Source: Stenocarpella maydis
Lineage: Eukaryota; Ascomycota; Sordariomycetes; Diaporthales; Diaporthaceae
DNA length: 63,889 bases
Assembly (NCBI GenBank): GCA_002270565.1
Contig: NQMI01000181.1
Coordinates: 19,591 to 83,479, forward strand
Direction: 5' to 3'
Notes under the pieces: model-generated
Seen by the model: only the letters and a program-made list of their open reading frames with translations
Told to the model about the DNA's origin: nothing
Databases searched by the model: none
Shown: positions 36,895 through 49,623 of the stretch, piece by piece
Position numbering within the stretch: position 1 is the first letter of the stretch
Layout of the letters: the number at the start of each line of letters is the position of its first letter
Program-made: the position numbers and the translations under genes

Positions 36895-38530
36895 TATTCC
36901 CAACATCAATTTCCCACCACAAGTATTACCGAGCCCTCTTCTATTGGTGTTAAGGAATTATCAGAATCATCGCTATCAGGCGATATAGCCCCAGCCTTAA
37001 TTTAAGCCCTCCAAATAGCCTTAATATTAGCAAAAGTCTCGTTTGGGTTAATTTAGACCTTCTTCCTCCGGATCTTCATATAAGCCTTAATTTTGCTCTA
37101 TAGCTCCTCGTTTTTTTTTTAAGGATATTGCTAAGTTAATCTCTTACCTATTATATCCCTTAAGAATTTTTCTAAAGAGTGCTCATTATATGGGGCTTAA
37201 GTATTTCTAGTGGGTATAATTAGCCATTATAGACCTTAACTCTCATAATTACCTAAGCATCTTAAAAATAATATTTAAGAGCTAAGATTTAAACTTATAT
37301 ACTCTATTTTCATTAATAAAGCTATTCATAATAGTAGATTTTTTAAAATTGGTTTTTATCTAGCGGTTTTTAAGGATATAGTTGCCTAATAGTGCTCTTA
37401 CTTAATTAACTAGCTATAACTTTATTTTTCACCTAGAACGAATATTTACTATTATAAATACCTCTTCTTAGGCATTATAGTAGCAATAAAGGAATTTTCA
37501 TTTAGCTATAATTATTAATATATTATAGGCTTTAAGAAGGTATAGATATTTCCAGAAAGCCCGCTTAAGTGGGCTAAATATAGCTACATCTAGAGGCTAT
37601 AAAATGTATATTATATGTGCCGGTAAGAAGACTATATAGATTTTATATAAGAGGCATTCCCGTATAAAATCTATAGTAGTATGAATATAGCGGCTGTCTA
37701 TTACTAATAAATGCTACTTATTTAGGTTAATTAGGGCTATCTAAGGGATAAAAACCTTCCTTAGCTATATAATAGCTATTTCTTCCTCTATCCACCCCTT
37801 CTTTATAGCTGTAAATTGCTAGCCCTTGAGATCTTTAAGAGCTATAGGAAACTACTATTGCTATATACTTTTCCCTTTGAAAATAATTAATGGGACTAGT
37901 ACCCTCCCCTGGGCATTAATACACTCCAAGAAGGAGGTTTACGCTCGGAGATTATAGTCTAATTAAGTAATTGGGCTTCCCTTTATATAGCTAAAGATAA
38001 GGGCTTGCTCTAAGTGAGCCTCTATAATTCCACCCTTATTAGCGTTCTAATGGTTGGCTGGTTTGATAGACTTAATGATAGGTAGCTAGAGGAGGTTAAA
38101 CTAAGACTCGGTATTCTTCTTATTGGCTACTTAAATCCTTAAGGCTTTAATATGCTGATTCTTCCTTAATTAGAGCTCTAGGTGATGAGAAAGGAAGCCC
38201 CTAAGCTAAGTTCTTCTAAGGGGAGGGTAGTCTTTATTCAGGAAGGCTAGGCGGGCTATTAGACCCTGTAGATTATATTAGGTAAGGGCAAGCCCTAGAT
38301 AACTCTAATTTATTATAAATAGAGCTAATAAATCCTCTTGATAGTTAGAAAGAAGCCTCTGAGGTAGGGCAGCCTTTTATTGGCTTAATTTGCTATTAAG
38401 CCGATTGAATAGTATAGCGTAAAGGATATGCTAGGTCTTGAAGGCCCGCCTAATAGATATACTATCCTTGATTATAATAATGGCGTTGTGAACTTCTGCT
38501 TTTAAGTATTGCTTTATAATTGTTTAATTG
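36895..38530 (-). pseudogene. pogo/Fot1-type DDE transposase, RIP-inactivated
   Basis: The minus strand, read through many stops, gives an HTH/CENP-B-like N-terminus (SISIRRAFKT, then LLSNYQEDLLALFI), a middle with INAQGRVLVPLIIFKGKSIQ, and the second catalytic region LLVIDSRYIHTTIDFIRECL followed by VFLPAHIIYILQPLDVAIFS, which is unmistakably the pogo/Fot1 DDE_1 family (intact form: VDGHGSH...LPAHTSHVLQPLD). The tail carries RKKV, FANIKAIW and an acidic SDDSDNS end. The G-to-A changes (for example the DGHGSH glycines changed) and the stops fit RIP. Expected length is about 540 residues, matching the space between the TIRs. Confidence 0.82.
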
Positions 38531-38630
38531 ATATATATATAAATTTTGGTAAGAAGAAAAAAAATCCCTTATTAAGATATTTAAGTTTTCCTAGAGGGTG
38601 GGTATAGATGCGTTCATATGCGTATGCGGT

Positions 38631-38678
38631 TGTGGGGCGGCTGGAAGGGGGCCCGGCTGGAAGCTGGGGCGATGATGT
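38631..38678 (-). repeat. Right terminal inverted repeat of the pogo-type element
   Basis: Inverted copy of 36831-36880, followed by the duplicated TA. Confidence 0.85.
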
Positions 38679-38680
38679 TA

Positions 38681-41600
38681 AGCTTCCCAAAGAAGTCTTT
38701 TAAGACTCCACATCAGAAAGCAACTCTAATACTCCTTAAAATGCTATCTTAAGAACAATTTTAGCAACATGTTTCTCAAATCAGACGTTTCCAATACATA
38801 TATCACGAGAGGCAGTGTTGATATGTCATGGTCGTAAGATGTTTGCGGAGCAGTGCTCTTGCCCATAGGCCAAGATGAAGTAATGAAGTGCACGGTGCTT
38901 GCTCGACGGAACTCTCCTAAATGTTCGACAGCAAGTCGGAATTGGCTCCGGCTTGATTGCCCTGACATAGAATCGGACATAATCTTCACACCCTAGTTGA
39001 TCATCTGTCCAAAAATTGACGTAGCCAGAGTTCTGTGCCGAGTGGGGCACTCTTTCATCTTGAGCCGTTCGTGCTTGGGGAAGGCTAATCAAAGATATCA
39101 GTTTTGAGCTTCATTTAATTTCCGAACAGTTCTGAGTCTGCCCAGTTCCAGAAATGCCCATGACTCAAATCTGGCATATGTTTGTGGCCGGGCTTTCCTG
39201 GATTATGCCCCATGCTGCTGTGCTGCCAACAGAAGGGCGAGTCATGAGTGTTGTCCGCCGGTGAGAGGGGAGTGATAGAACAATCAGGACTCTAGCTTTG
39301 TTAGGCCTTGCACAGGCCTGCCTTGCCACCCATCATAGTTGCATCTGTACATTTTTAGGTCGAAGAACACTGCAATGACCCCAGTCCTGGGTAGCCAAAT
39401 TGTTCTTTTGTCATTATCCCAGCTGGGAGTGGCCATGGTCGGGTCTCTTAGGCATGTTGTCTTCGTGGACCAGGATCCGACTGACCCGACCCACCCAGCT
39501 TCTCAGGTGTCATCACCACAGTACTCTGGTGGTTGGGTCTGCTCATAGTGATGGCACCAGTGGCACGGACAACTCTATGCTGACCTCACAGCAACTTGAA
39601 GAGCAGCAGCCTTCAGATTAATCATTAAAAAAACCGCTGCATACGTAGCTATCATCCCCATCACGACCCACAAATACCAGAAGGCCGCCCAAATACGCTG
39701 GATACACTTCAGGATGTTAACGAAAACATAATAGCGCTGCCAGAGGCACTTGGCGTTCAGACTTTGCATGTGTGGAAGCCTGAGTCGACTTCTTTACCCC
39801 AGAGACCTTTTCTTTGCCTTTTTTCGTGACATACACAAAAAGTGTGCACTTTCTTACTCAAAGTTCGCCATAGATATCAGTGAGCAGAACCACGGAACAG
39901 GAGAAGGCCCCACACTTGGGATGACACTCGGGCTCCGGTGCGCCAACCCCGGGCTGCCCGGCCGCCCCCGATCAAAGAGCTCATGACAGCCCTATGATGA
40001 CTAGCTTTACTAATTAGCTACCAACTTCTGTCTGACATCACTCAGATTTCAAGCCTTGCTTGGAGTCACCTGTCTGACAATAGACAGTGCTCTCGTGTGG
40101 CACCTTGTCACCGTAATGCACACAGGAAGATGGTCCGTCACCAGCCACTCGGTGGCTGCTCGACTAGATTGCTGGATTGAGCATCTTTCCAGGTGACCAG
40201 TCATCCCTGTCTAACTTTGCATGCTTTTGGATTCATATCCCTCACTCCATGTTCTGAAATTCAGAGCATGTCAGTCTCGCAGAGTCAAATTAGGGATGAA
40301 ACACCATCTTTTACTCACACCAACTAATGCCAACATAATTATTTTACAAATGATTTCACTCAGATAGCCTTATTTACTAATACTGCATGGAAGCCTGTAG
40401 ATAAGGGGAGCGTATTCTCTGAGACTGGGGTATTCATAGGTGTGAGCTTCTTGAAAGCACGTAGATACCCGGGGGGCATCTATGCAACTGCTGCAGACCC
40501 TCCTCGGATGACTCATTGTGTTTGATGGGCGGCCATTTAGTATAAATGGAAAGTGAATCAGAGGTACTTAAAACTATAAAAAGGTCTGGATAAATATCTT
40601 CAGAGAATTTGAAAATACCTAGGCACGACCAGTGTGATCAGAAATGCGAGCAGCAGCGCGCAGCGCTGCAGCACATGTGGCTCACCACATCACACCTCAT
40701 GCAGCCCGCTACAATAAACAGGTCTGGCTATATCAAAGGCGTCTTCACGCCGGAGTCTGAGATGCCCAAGCATATCAGAAGTAATCCTGGTTCGACCCCG
40801 TGCTATTCGTGTTACCGGGCATGCTGCCTTATCTCGTCTCTGCCTCGGCTGTACCTACTCGGCCTAGGTATGGCTAAGCTTTCATCAACAAATATCCATT
40901 GTCAGCGAGGAATTCCCTGAACGATTCTGTTATGAATCCCCTGACACACACCGGTATGCCCGGACTACCATCAGCCCCCCTCCCCCCGAGTCCAGATAGC
41001 CAGACCTGGAGGCTATCACCCTCGGCCTGTTTTTATCATTCCATAGTCATGCCCGAGCCTCCGTGGCACAGAAAGCTGTGTGCCTTGCGAATATAGTGTC
41101 TATATCTGTTTATGTTCTCCCAAAAGTTCACTTACTTTGACTTATGAAGAGCAGGAGTATACTACTTAAGTTCTATCTCTTATTTCTCCTTACCCCACTT
41201 GGATGCTGAATCGTCTTCATTTTGTTTTTACCAGAATTCAGACAAAACTTTGAGCTTCGGTACTAAGATAAGCCAGCCGCTGAGCTGGGTGTTTTAGCTC
41301 TAAATCCCTTGGCCTTGGCCTACTCGTCTTGACGGTCTACACATGGCTTGAAGTTGGTCTCAACTGGCCTTAGCACCAGGCTGCTGTTACGTTCTGAGTG
41401 GGTATTTTGTTTTGAAATCTATCATTATTAGCATTATATTTATTATTCATTGCTGTTTTCTAAAACACTACCATTAGATATGGGGACTGCTGCATTTGCT
41501 TCTCTTTTTTCTGAAAAATTGGAATTGCGACTGGATAACAAACGAAACCAGCAAGAAGGAAACCAGCACCCTGGACATTCCATTCTTCACATCATTCTAC

Positions 41601-41853
41601 CACACACTCTCTTTACTGTCCAGAAAGTGTGGGTCTCTCCGTCTGAGCTTCTACCATCACTTTATTGGCACCGCCTTCACACCTTTCGGAGCCCAGGGCT
41701 CTTAAGACCGGACCATCAACCACGACAATTTCTTCCCAATCCCCCCACCCACCAACCTGTCCTTCGTCCCGTTCAGAGACAGATTCGACAAGACATCAAA
41801 CCGCCAAACACATTCCTTTATATCTAAATTTGACACTCTCTCCAAAAACAAAC
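38681..41853. other. 3.2-kb region without a supported gene
   Basis: Both strands were read; only short overlapping open frames without motifs were found. The last 400 bp (41450-41853) are pyrimidine-rich and A-rich, like a promoter or 5' UTR of the SDR pseudogene that follows. Confidence 0.45.
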
Positions 41854-43106
41854 ATGTCTTCTATGGCACATCACGTCGCCCGCCTCGCGCATCTGGCTCC
41901 TCGCCAGACCACCGCGTCCACTCGCCTCGCGCCCGCTGCTGGTCGTCGCCTCACCATCAGCTACCCCATATTCAAGCCGAGGCCGACAAACGAATCCCAG
42001 GTCCAAGCAGCCATCTACAACTCGGAGGCTAAGACTCCCCGTGGTGAGGCGGTCACCATTCCTGTCCGCCCAGAAGGCAAGGTCGGTCCCGCCGTCCCAG
42101 AGAAGAACGAGATGGAAAACCTCACAGTTCTCTCCGACGACTTGTACAAGATACTCCCTACCACTGTCAAGCCCATGATGGTCAAGGACAAGGCCGTCAT
42201 TGTCACTGGGCAATTTGTTTGGTACCACTCGTGCTGTTCCCGCTTCCGCCCTTGAACCCACACTCTCTCACCCACTCAGTCACGTTGCTCTGAACAAACA
42301 AACAACTACACGTGAACATCAGACTCCATTTTTCCAAACAAAGATCCCAGTGCTGAAATTCTCTTTCTCTACCCAGCGGTGCCCGTGGCCTCGGCAACTT
42401 CATGGCGCGCGTCCTCGCTGAGGCCGACGCCAAGGCCATGGCCATCTTCGATCACAACCAGGCCATGGGCGACGCGTCGGCGGCCGAGCTGCACGAGAAG
42501 ACTGGCCTCCCGGTGGCATTCTATAAGGTAGACGTCCGCCACGCTGACGCCGTCAAGGCTGCAGTACAGTCCGTGTGCAGCACCTACGGCGTGCCAGACG
42601 TTCTGGTGAACTCGGCCGGGATCGCCGACAGCAACATATCGGCCGAGAACTACAACGATGACATGTTCCGCCGCATGATCGACATCAACATGACCGGCTC
42701 GTTCCTCATGTCGCAGGCCGTAGGTCGCGCCGCCATCGCCGCAGGCAAGGGTGCGTCCATCATCCTCATCGCCAGCATGAGCGGCACCATCGTCAACTAA
42801 CCGCAGGAGCAGTCGTGATACAACGCCTTCAAGGCCGGGGTTATCTAGCTCGGCAAGTCGCTCGCGGCCGAGTGGGCCAAGTACAGCATTCGCGTCAACT
42901 GCATCTTGCTGGGTTACATGGACACGGCGCTGAACAAGGCCCCTGCCCTTGACGCCTAAAAGAAGATCTGGAAGAGCCTCACCCCGCAGGCGCGCCTCGG
43001 CAACGTCGACGAGCTCAACGGCCTGTGCGTCTTCCTCGCGTCCGATGCCTCGAGCTTCATGACTGGAGGCGACTGCATCATTGACGGTGGATACTCCCTC
43101 TACTGA
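41854..43106 (+). pseudogene. SDR-family dehydrogenase pseudogene (mitochondrial-type presequence)
   Basis: Two exons, 41854-42209 and 42377-43106, would give 360 residues of a short-chain dehydrogenase/reductase like fungal polyol or xylulose reductases. The N-terminus is basic and hydroxylated (RLAHLAPRQTTASTRLAPAA), as mitochondrial presequences are. The cofactor motif is split by the intron: VIVTG then GARGLGNF. NSAGI, IDINMTGSFL and the catalytic YNAFK are present, as is the closing GGDCIIDGGYSLY. It is broken by four in-frame stops: TAA 42798-42800, TGA 42816-42818, TAG 42846-42848 and TAA 42957-42959, each one base from the residue usual in relatives (Tyr, Cys, Gln, Gln). The donor site reads GCAATT instead of GT. 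The frame is otherwise intact, so inactivation is recent. Confidence 0.85.
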
Positions 43107-45758
43107 GTCCGGACCTGTCTCGATTCGCCTGTCACGACAACACTTGTGCGCATTTGGGATAATGTTGCTTTAGTTCACGGCGTTTGTCTTTTTCTCGACT
43201 TCTTCGCTTGATGCATTCACAATGCCGAGATACCCCAGGGACAGATGGCGTTGGAAGGAGTTCCCAAAGAGGAGGAGCAAGAGGAGTCTTTGTTGTCTTT
43301 TTTCATCACGGTCATATTATCTCAAGAGCTTGGCTAGGGACTATGGTAGTCGGAGTTGAGGCTAGATGGTTGCATTGGCTACGGCAGGGTGTTTCATCAC
43401 CTGATTTGCCAGTTGGCATGGTATGCATGATTTAAGATGGTTGGCCCCCTTCTTTAGCAGAGGAAATGTACGTACTTCATCCAAGCTTCCATACCTACCT
43501 GTTAGCTTGTGCCACCGGGACTATTTTGTGATGATAACATTATTTGATAAAGCTATGAAGAATTGTGAAATGTCGACAGTATTCACCACCTGTAACGTTA
43601 TGGTCGGCAGTATATCTGTAATGTTGTATTAACAAGACGTGAATATCCACATCATGGATGTATCAATCACGACTGAACCCCATGCCTCTCAAGTTGGTCT
43701 TCCTTTTGCTTGCATGTGTTGTTCATTCTGCCGCCGGGTAATTGCCACTACCACAATCCCGAGGTACTCTCCAGCCTAAGCACTTGAGCCCGTGTCACGA
43801 GTCACTACCTTGTCAAACATGACACTGATAACCCATTACCAGAGGTTCTTGGTAAGTATTTAACCAGCTGGTGGATATCACAATTGAAGATTCGGAGGAA
43901 CCGTCCATTTGACTTTCTTGTCTTGACTCGCATCCACACCCCATCTCACAAGGAACTATCAACCTACCCTCATCCACCCAATGGCTGCAATGCTAGGGAT
44001 ATATGCTAAAAGCCTGAAATGCGAGACCATTTGCTGACATATTAAACTAGGCCATGGGATAACTACACAAGAACTCCCAGAGTGTTCTGAACTTCCAGTC
44101 CTCCCTCTAAGGCAGATTTCTCCATGTCCAATAACTCGACCAGGTGCGGACAGGCTGCTCAGCTGGCTCCACACCGGGCCAACAAACTCTGCAGCGGTCA
44201 AAGTCAACATTATGTGGAAACCTTCCACCCTGGGGAACCCACCGTATGGCTCCATCATTCCCCCGTGTTCTCCTGAAATTGGCATCCCTGGCACGAGAGG
44301 TGATTGGAAAAAAGCTTCGACACAGCAATTAGAAGTAGAATCAATACTATAAAACGTACGGGCGACCAACTTAAACGCAGCAAGGTTGTCTCCATGGCCC
44401 TTACCAAGATCTGACTGACTGTTCATGTTGTCCTAAGGGCACCGGCAGAACTTTAGGTCTGGGGAAGCAGCCTCCGAGAACCAGGATATTTTGATGTGTT
44501 GCTGAAGTTAAACTCGAAATCGAGATAGCCAGCGAATCTGGCCGGGCCTCCCACCAGCGCCTACAGGTGAAAACTGTCAACGATCTGACGGATCTTTGGG
44601 GTTGGATGAAGTCCATGTATCGAGGAGCATTCGGTACCATCCGCTGTGTCTGTCACTGCTCAGTTGAACGCATGGTGATATCCAAGTCCAGCCGGATCTG
44701 CATTCCTGTACTCCAGGAACATCCTCGACGTCACACGAGGGCGCTAGGCCCTACGACACATGCCAGCTCGGTCAGCCTTGCACTAGCTCGCAGGACACGG
44801 CGCCCATGGCAATTACACAGTACACATCATAGGCCCAAAGGGGCATAACCTGGAGCTACTAAACTCAAAACCAAACCTAGAACAGCGTTAACACTGCCCC
44901 CCCTCCCAATTCCCCTGGAGCAAAGCTTGAGAAAGGCTTAGGGCGGTCGTCTACACTATGTGCCATATACAAAAATAGACGCGAAGAGCTCGGAAAACTC
45001 GGCCCCAGAGAGTTAACATTTATGGACCACCACCACACACGGAAGGAAACAATCCAAATGGGTACCTTCTCTTCGTGCAAGCCGGAGAGGCCAAGCCCGG
45101 CCAACGCGTGACATCTGTTAATGAACAAGCTGCCACGCGCCTGAGGCCCGCGCCGCCCCGGGAGAGCTGAGTGACAAGGCCTCGGAAGTCGGGGGCTGCG
45201 AGTCAGTTGATTTTCCCGTCAATCGCATGCTGTGGGCATTGTTTACACTATAATTATTAGCGAGGAAACTTGTGGGGGTGAGCCAAGACTTCCCCCTGAC
45301 GATTGGGGGTTAAATTAGAACTCCGCTAGAGAACTCTACTATACATCTTGCCAGCGCCTGTTCAGGGGGCGGCGCGCTCTCGCCATTTGTGGTACGCAGC
45401 GTATACACTTAACTTTGTCTAGTCCTGTCTTATATCCATCAGCCACCAATCACGATGGCCAACGCCTGGGGCCCACGTGCCCGAGATTGTTTCCTGGTCT
45501 GCCAGCTGATGATCGGTGTTCAGGGATTTAACCTTAATTCACTTGCAGCCAATCTTGTTCTCTGAGGAGTAGTTATACCAAACTGCGTACATAGTGGGGA
45601 CATCATGATATAAAGAGGCAGACTGTCCCCCAGTGACAAACCTGCTCTTTTTCTACACGCACATACATACATACCATACATTCTTTCCAACCACGACTCA
45701 CTCACTCACTTACTCATAAATATATATATACATAACTATATTTTTTTTTTAAAAAAAA
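43107..45758. other. 2.6-kb intergenic region
   Basis: No supported gene. A 155-codon minus-strand frame at 43959-44426 has no family motif. The last 40 bp before 45759 are a TA-rich tract then ten T and nine A. Confidence 0.45.
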
Positions 45759-46287
45759 ATGTCCGCAAAGCAAGCCCTCCTCGCCCTCCTCCCGGCCGCC
45801 GTCGCCGCCTGGGACGCAAAGCTCTGCAACAACGCCGGCGGCTGCCAGGGCCTGACGTGGTTCTCCGAGTACGGCTTCCGCTGCCCGTCGGGCGCCACCC
45901 TCCTCACCCAGCCCTTTGCCTCGGCGCTCAGCGACATCGCCCAGGGCAGCTACGAGTACGTGGCGTCGGACGAGTTCCCGTCGAGCTGCATCCGCCCCGA
46001 GGACGTCCCCGGCGACGCCGCCACGACGCACCTCATCAGGCACGCCGTCGGCGACAACGGCATCGCCATCTACGGGTACATCACCGACAACTGCAACCAG
46101 GTCCCGGTCCTGCACCCAGGGAACTGCTATAGCTACAACCCCAACCCGTCTCCGTACGTTCCACCCCATTCCTGATATGTAATTTTGCTTTTCTGACCGA
46201 GGTCTATGTTACAGCCTCACCGTCTGCCAAGTCACCCAGAACGGCTTCAAGACTTTCTGCAAGCAGGACGAGTCCCTGCACCTGTAA
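45759..46287 (+). CDS. Small secreted cysteine-rich protein
   Basis: Two exons, 45759-46153 and 46215-46287, joined by intron 46154-46214 (GTACGT...CAG, branch CTGAC), give 155 residues. A signal peptide of about 17 residues (MSAKQALLALLPAAVAA) is followed by a mature chain with eight cysteines (LCNN, GGCQG, FRCPS, SSCIR, DNCNQ, GNCYS, TVCQV, TFCKQ), enough for four disulfides. The short last exon carries two of them, which supports the splice. I recognise no family; small secreted cysteine-rich proteins of fungi are often effectors or antimicrobials, but nothing here proves that. It is convergent with the GH55 gene 620 bp away. The ATG overlaps an A9 run. Confidence 0.75.
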
Positions 46288-46904
46288 GCAGCCTCGGTGG
46301 ATATCATAACTACTACATGCCGAGATGAAGGTTCATGGGGGCCGAACGTCGCGAGCATAACTTTATAACTGTATGTATTCTGAGTCGGGCATTGGATGGT
46401 TCGGACATCAAGCCTGATGTACACACACTGTAGCAAATTAAAACTGGTGCTACGCATATAGCAGAGTCCGCAAGGATGTGTGCTTCTGGTGAAACCATGG
46501 ACGTCAAGAGATGTTGAAATAATCGGCGACCCGTGGTCAGATTTACAGTTACTGACACCGCGATTGATATCAGAGGGACCATGTCAGGTTGGGCATTGGA
46601 ATTCGCCCACCCAACCCGAGGCACAAAGAACATTGAATACCTAGGTAGACAAGAACAACAGAGACGACAAGGACAGAAGATACCATGAAATTCATCTATA
46701 AGAGAACTAAGTAAAAATATATACGGGCGCGAAAAGCTGCCCACAAGAATGAAGTTATCAACAGTCGGGGGGGGGGGGGATTCAAACTGCCAGCCCGCCC
46801 GCTATCCGCCGGCGCCACCAGCCCCCCCGAAGCCGACCCATCTTACCAATGTAGGTAGATATACAGAGCGACAACCCCCCCTAGCTGGGGCTGAACAACA
46901 CACC
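46288..46904. other. Spacer between convergent genes
   Basis: It separates the secreted-protein stop from the GH55 stop. It contains a poly-G run near 46771. No gene seen. Confidence 0.45.
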
Positions 46905-49623
46905 CTAGCTAAGCCTAAACAGGGCGACGGTGCTCGGATACACATTCTCATTGCCCGAGAACCCCGCGACCGTTGTGCCCGCGTTGTCCAGCATGCTGAC
47001 GGAGCCGATGGTATTGAGGTTGTAGATGTTGAGGTTGCTGTTGCTGCCCTCGAGGCCCACGATCCTGGCCTGGCACGTCTGGCCGGCCGCGAAGGTTGAG
47101 CAGGCTGTGGGTTTCACAAGTCGTGGTTAGTACACGGAGATACCCTCGCAGGCGGGAGGAGAGAGCGAGAGAGCCACGGCTATGAGGTACCGCGAGAAGG
47201 GGGGAAGGAAGTCACTCACACGTCGAGTACTCATCAAAGAAAGAATAATGATTGGCCCCGTACAAAAACACATCCGAGGACCCAACGACCCTCAGGCCCC
47301 ACGCCATGGCGCAGTTGCCACTAACCCCCGTACAGTCAAACGTCGGGTCGCCGATGGCCGAGTTTGGGGAGAAGGGTGACAGCGAGTTGGGGGTCGGCTG
47401 GAAGTATGGGGTCTCGGTCTGGAGCTGCGAGGCATAGAGATTCTTGGTGCCCGAGAGCTGGTAGTTGTACAGCGTGTGGTGCTCCACCGCCGTGCCGTAC
47501 AGCCACACGGGCCCGGCCGTCGACTCGACCAGGAGGCCGCGCCCCGCGTAGATGTTGGTCTGCGTGTTGTTCTGGTCGTCGATGTCGTGGTCGGCGGTCC
47601 TGTCAGACGGGATTCGAGTCAGCATTGTCCTTGTGTGCCAGTTGCCCAACGCCGCGAGTGCGGGGGCGGGTGGACGGGAAACTCACCACAGCCACACATT
47701 CTCCATGTATAGCCCACTGCTAGCACTAGTAACATGCATGCTCATATAAGCCCCGATGCACGCATTGTTGATGCTCGAAGACCCAGGCGTCTTGAGGCAC
47801 TGGGCAACCTGCAAGTCGGAACCAGTATAGCCACCGATGCGCGTGTGCACATCCCACAGGCCGCTCGGGCTACCCGCCGGGCTGGCAAGGTTATACTCGA
47901 TCATGATCGCGCCGGGGACGGCGCCCTTCCCTGAGACGATGAAGTCGCTCAGGGCGACAGAGCCGGCCTGACCGCTCGTGCCGATCTGCACCGCCACCTG
48001 CGGCGCGTTGATGTTGCTGAAGTAGCTGCCCGAGGCCATGATGACGGGCCACGACTCGCCCACGATCTTGGAACCGGGAGGGATACTGAGCGTGCTGGTG
48101 ATCAGGTACAGCCCGTAGTCGATGTATACCACCTTCCCGGCTGCGGCGGCGGTGTTGATGGCGCTCTGCAGCGCGGCTGTGTCGTCGGTCGCCCCGTTGC
48201 CCACCGCGCCAGAGCTACGGACACTGACAAAGTCGCTCGCGCTCAGAGTCTCGTACTGTGGCTTGGCCTGTGTGTAGTAGCTGCCCCCGGACCCCAAGAG
48301 CACCGAAGGCCGCGAGTTGGGAGTGATGATGCCCTGGAAATTTGTCTTCCCGGAGGTCAAGGTGTAGCTGTGGCCCTGGCCCCAGGCGGCGACCGTGGTT
48401 GTTCCTGCAGAGCCCGCCAGGACGGTGGCCCCGCCTTGTTGAACCATAACTGGAACGTTTGAAAGGTTGATGTTCTCCAGGATAAGACTGCCCGCGGTGG
48501 CGGGGGTCGAAGAAGCCGTGTAAGCCGTGACGATACCGACGGGGACGTTGGTGAACGTGCTGTCGACAACGATGATGGAGCCGACCTGCTGGCCAGACGA
48601 GCCACCGGCGGACATGTCTATACCTTTACCGCAGTTGTTGATACTTAAGCCCTGGAAGGTCCAGTCCCAGTCCCACAGCATGATGATGGCAGTGCCACAA
48701 TTGTTGAAGACCAGGTTCCGCATGGTGTACTGCTGGTTCCCCATGGAAGCGCCAGTGGCACCGCCATTGAAGGTGAGGTCAGACAGGAAACCACCACTTC
48801 CCGATTCTGGTACGATAGAGAGTCAGCGGCCTCACACTCGAGGACAAGCACAATTCCCAGAGTCGAAGGAGATGAGAAGGAGCATACCAATGAACAGGCC
48901 AACGTGCACGACGCCGTTGCCGACGGGCATGTTGAACTCGACATTTTGCAGACTCGTAGCCTGAGATGTCGGCCAGTGTATACCAGTACAGGCCGTGCCT
49001 GGGGCCACATTCGTGGTGTCAATGACGAGGTTGCGAATCTGGCGGTAAAAATTGTTTACGGAAACCCAATTCAGGTTTTCTGTCCAGTAGGGGTTTCCAT
49101 CGATCAGGCCGAATCCCTGAAAGCCGGACGTAGCCTTGAGGGTTGGAGGACTGCCAGCATCTCCGATGAGCATGGTAAAGTAGTAAGGGATAATAGAAGA
49201 AGAAATGAGGTATGTTCCCGCAGGGAAATAGACAACAGCCGGTGTGGTGGTAGCAGAAGCCTGAATAGCGTTAGCTTGGACGACTGATGTTATGAAGCAG
49301 GTATTCGGCGTCTATGCTTGGGCCTTGACCTACGCATCCTTTCCCACAGCGGTTCCCGCCAGCCGTGATGGCGGCGTTGATGGCAGCTGTGTCGTCCGTA
49401 ACACCGTCGCCTGATCCTTACTATCAGCATTATCAACCTCGACGAATCATGGGTGGCTCTGCCTACCTTTGGCACCATAGTCTTTCACGTTCCTGAACAC
49501 TGTGTAGCCATTGCCGGCATATGGAGCAAGACCCTGGTGTGGGATCTGTTCCATCCAGTACGCCGCCTGCACAGCCAATACGAGGCTGGCAAGGGCTAGA
49601 AATAAAGTGGTAAAGGAACGCAT
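46905..49623 (-). CDS. GH55 beta-1,3-glucanase
   Basis: Six exons, 49623-49467, 49410-49334, 49260-48888, 48806-47687, 47599-47220 and 47104-46905, give 768 residues with five GT-AG introns (56-115 nt). A signal peptide (MRSFTTLFLALASLVLAVQ) leads into YWMEQIPHQGLAPYAGNGYT and the first pectate-lyase-type beta-helix repeat (VFRNVKDYGAKGDGVTDD, GNRCGKGC). The second repeat begins FVSVRSSGAVGNGATDDTAA. WLWTADHDIDD and GVYW-like GLYMENVW lie in the cleft region. Two rib-cage beta-helix domains are the hallmark of GH55. It cleaves beta-1,3-glucan outside the cell, for nutrition, wall turnover or attack on other fungi. The intron 2 acceptor (CAG before GCTTCTGCT) was chosen because it restores the usual GC-x-TTTPAVVYFP sequence. 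Confidence 0.93.

Larger units (their letters stand above)
36831..38678 (-). mobile_element. pogo/Fot1-type TIR transposon, RIP-mutated, 1,848 bp
   Basis: Both ends carry nearly identical inverted repeats of about 48 bp (36831-36880 and 38631-38678; outer bases ACATCAT, then GCCCCAGCTTCCAGCCG), each flanked by TA (36829-36830 and 38679-38680), the target duplication of Tc1/mariner-pogo elements. The interior encodes a decayed DDE transposase on the minus strand. The TIRs stay GC-rich while the interior is very AT-rich. A homologous transposase tail is at 4664-4978 in opposite orientation. Confidence 0.88.

Noticed and set aside
40785..40830. GGTTCGACC as the T loop of a second tRNA
   Set aside because: The flanking bases do not form a 5-bp T stem, and no acceptor or anticodon stem can be paired.
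43959..44426. 155-codon minus-strand frame as a gene
   Set aside because: No motif, no splice-supported extension, and composition like the surrounding noncoding sequence.
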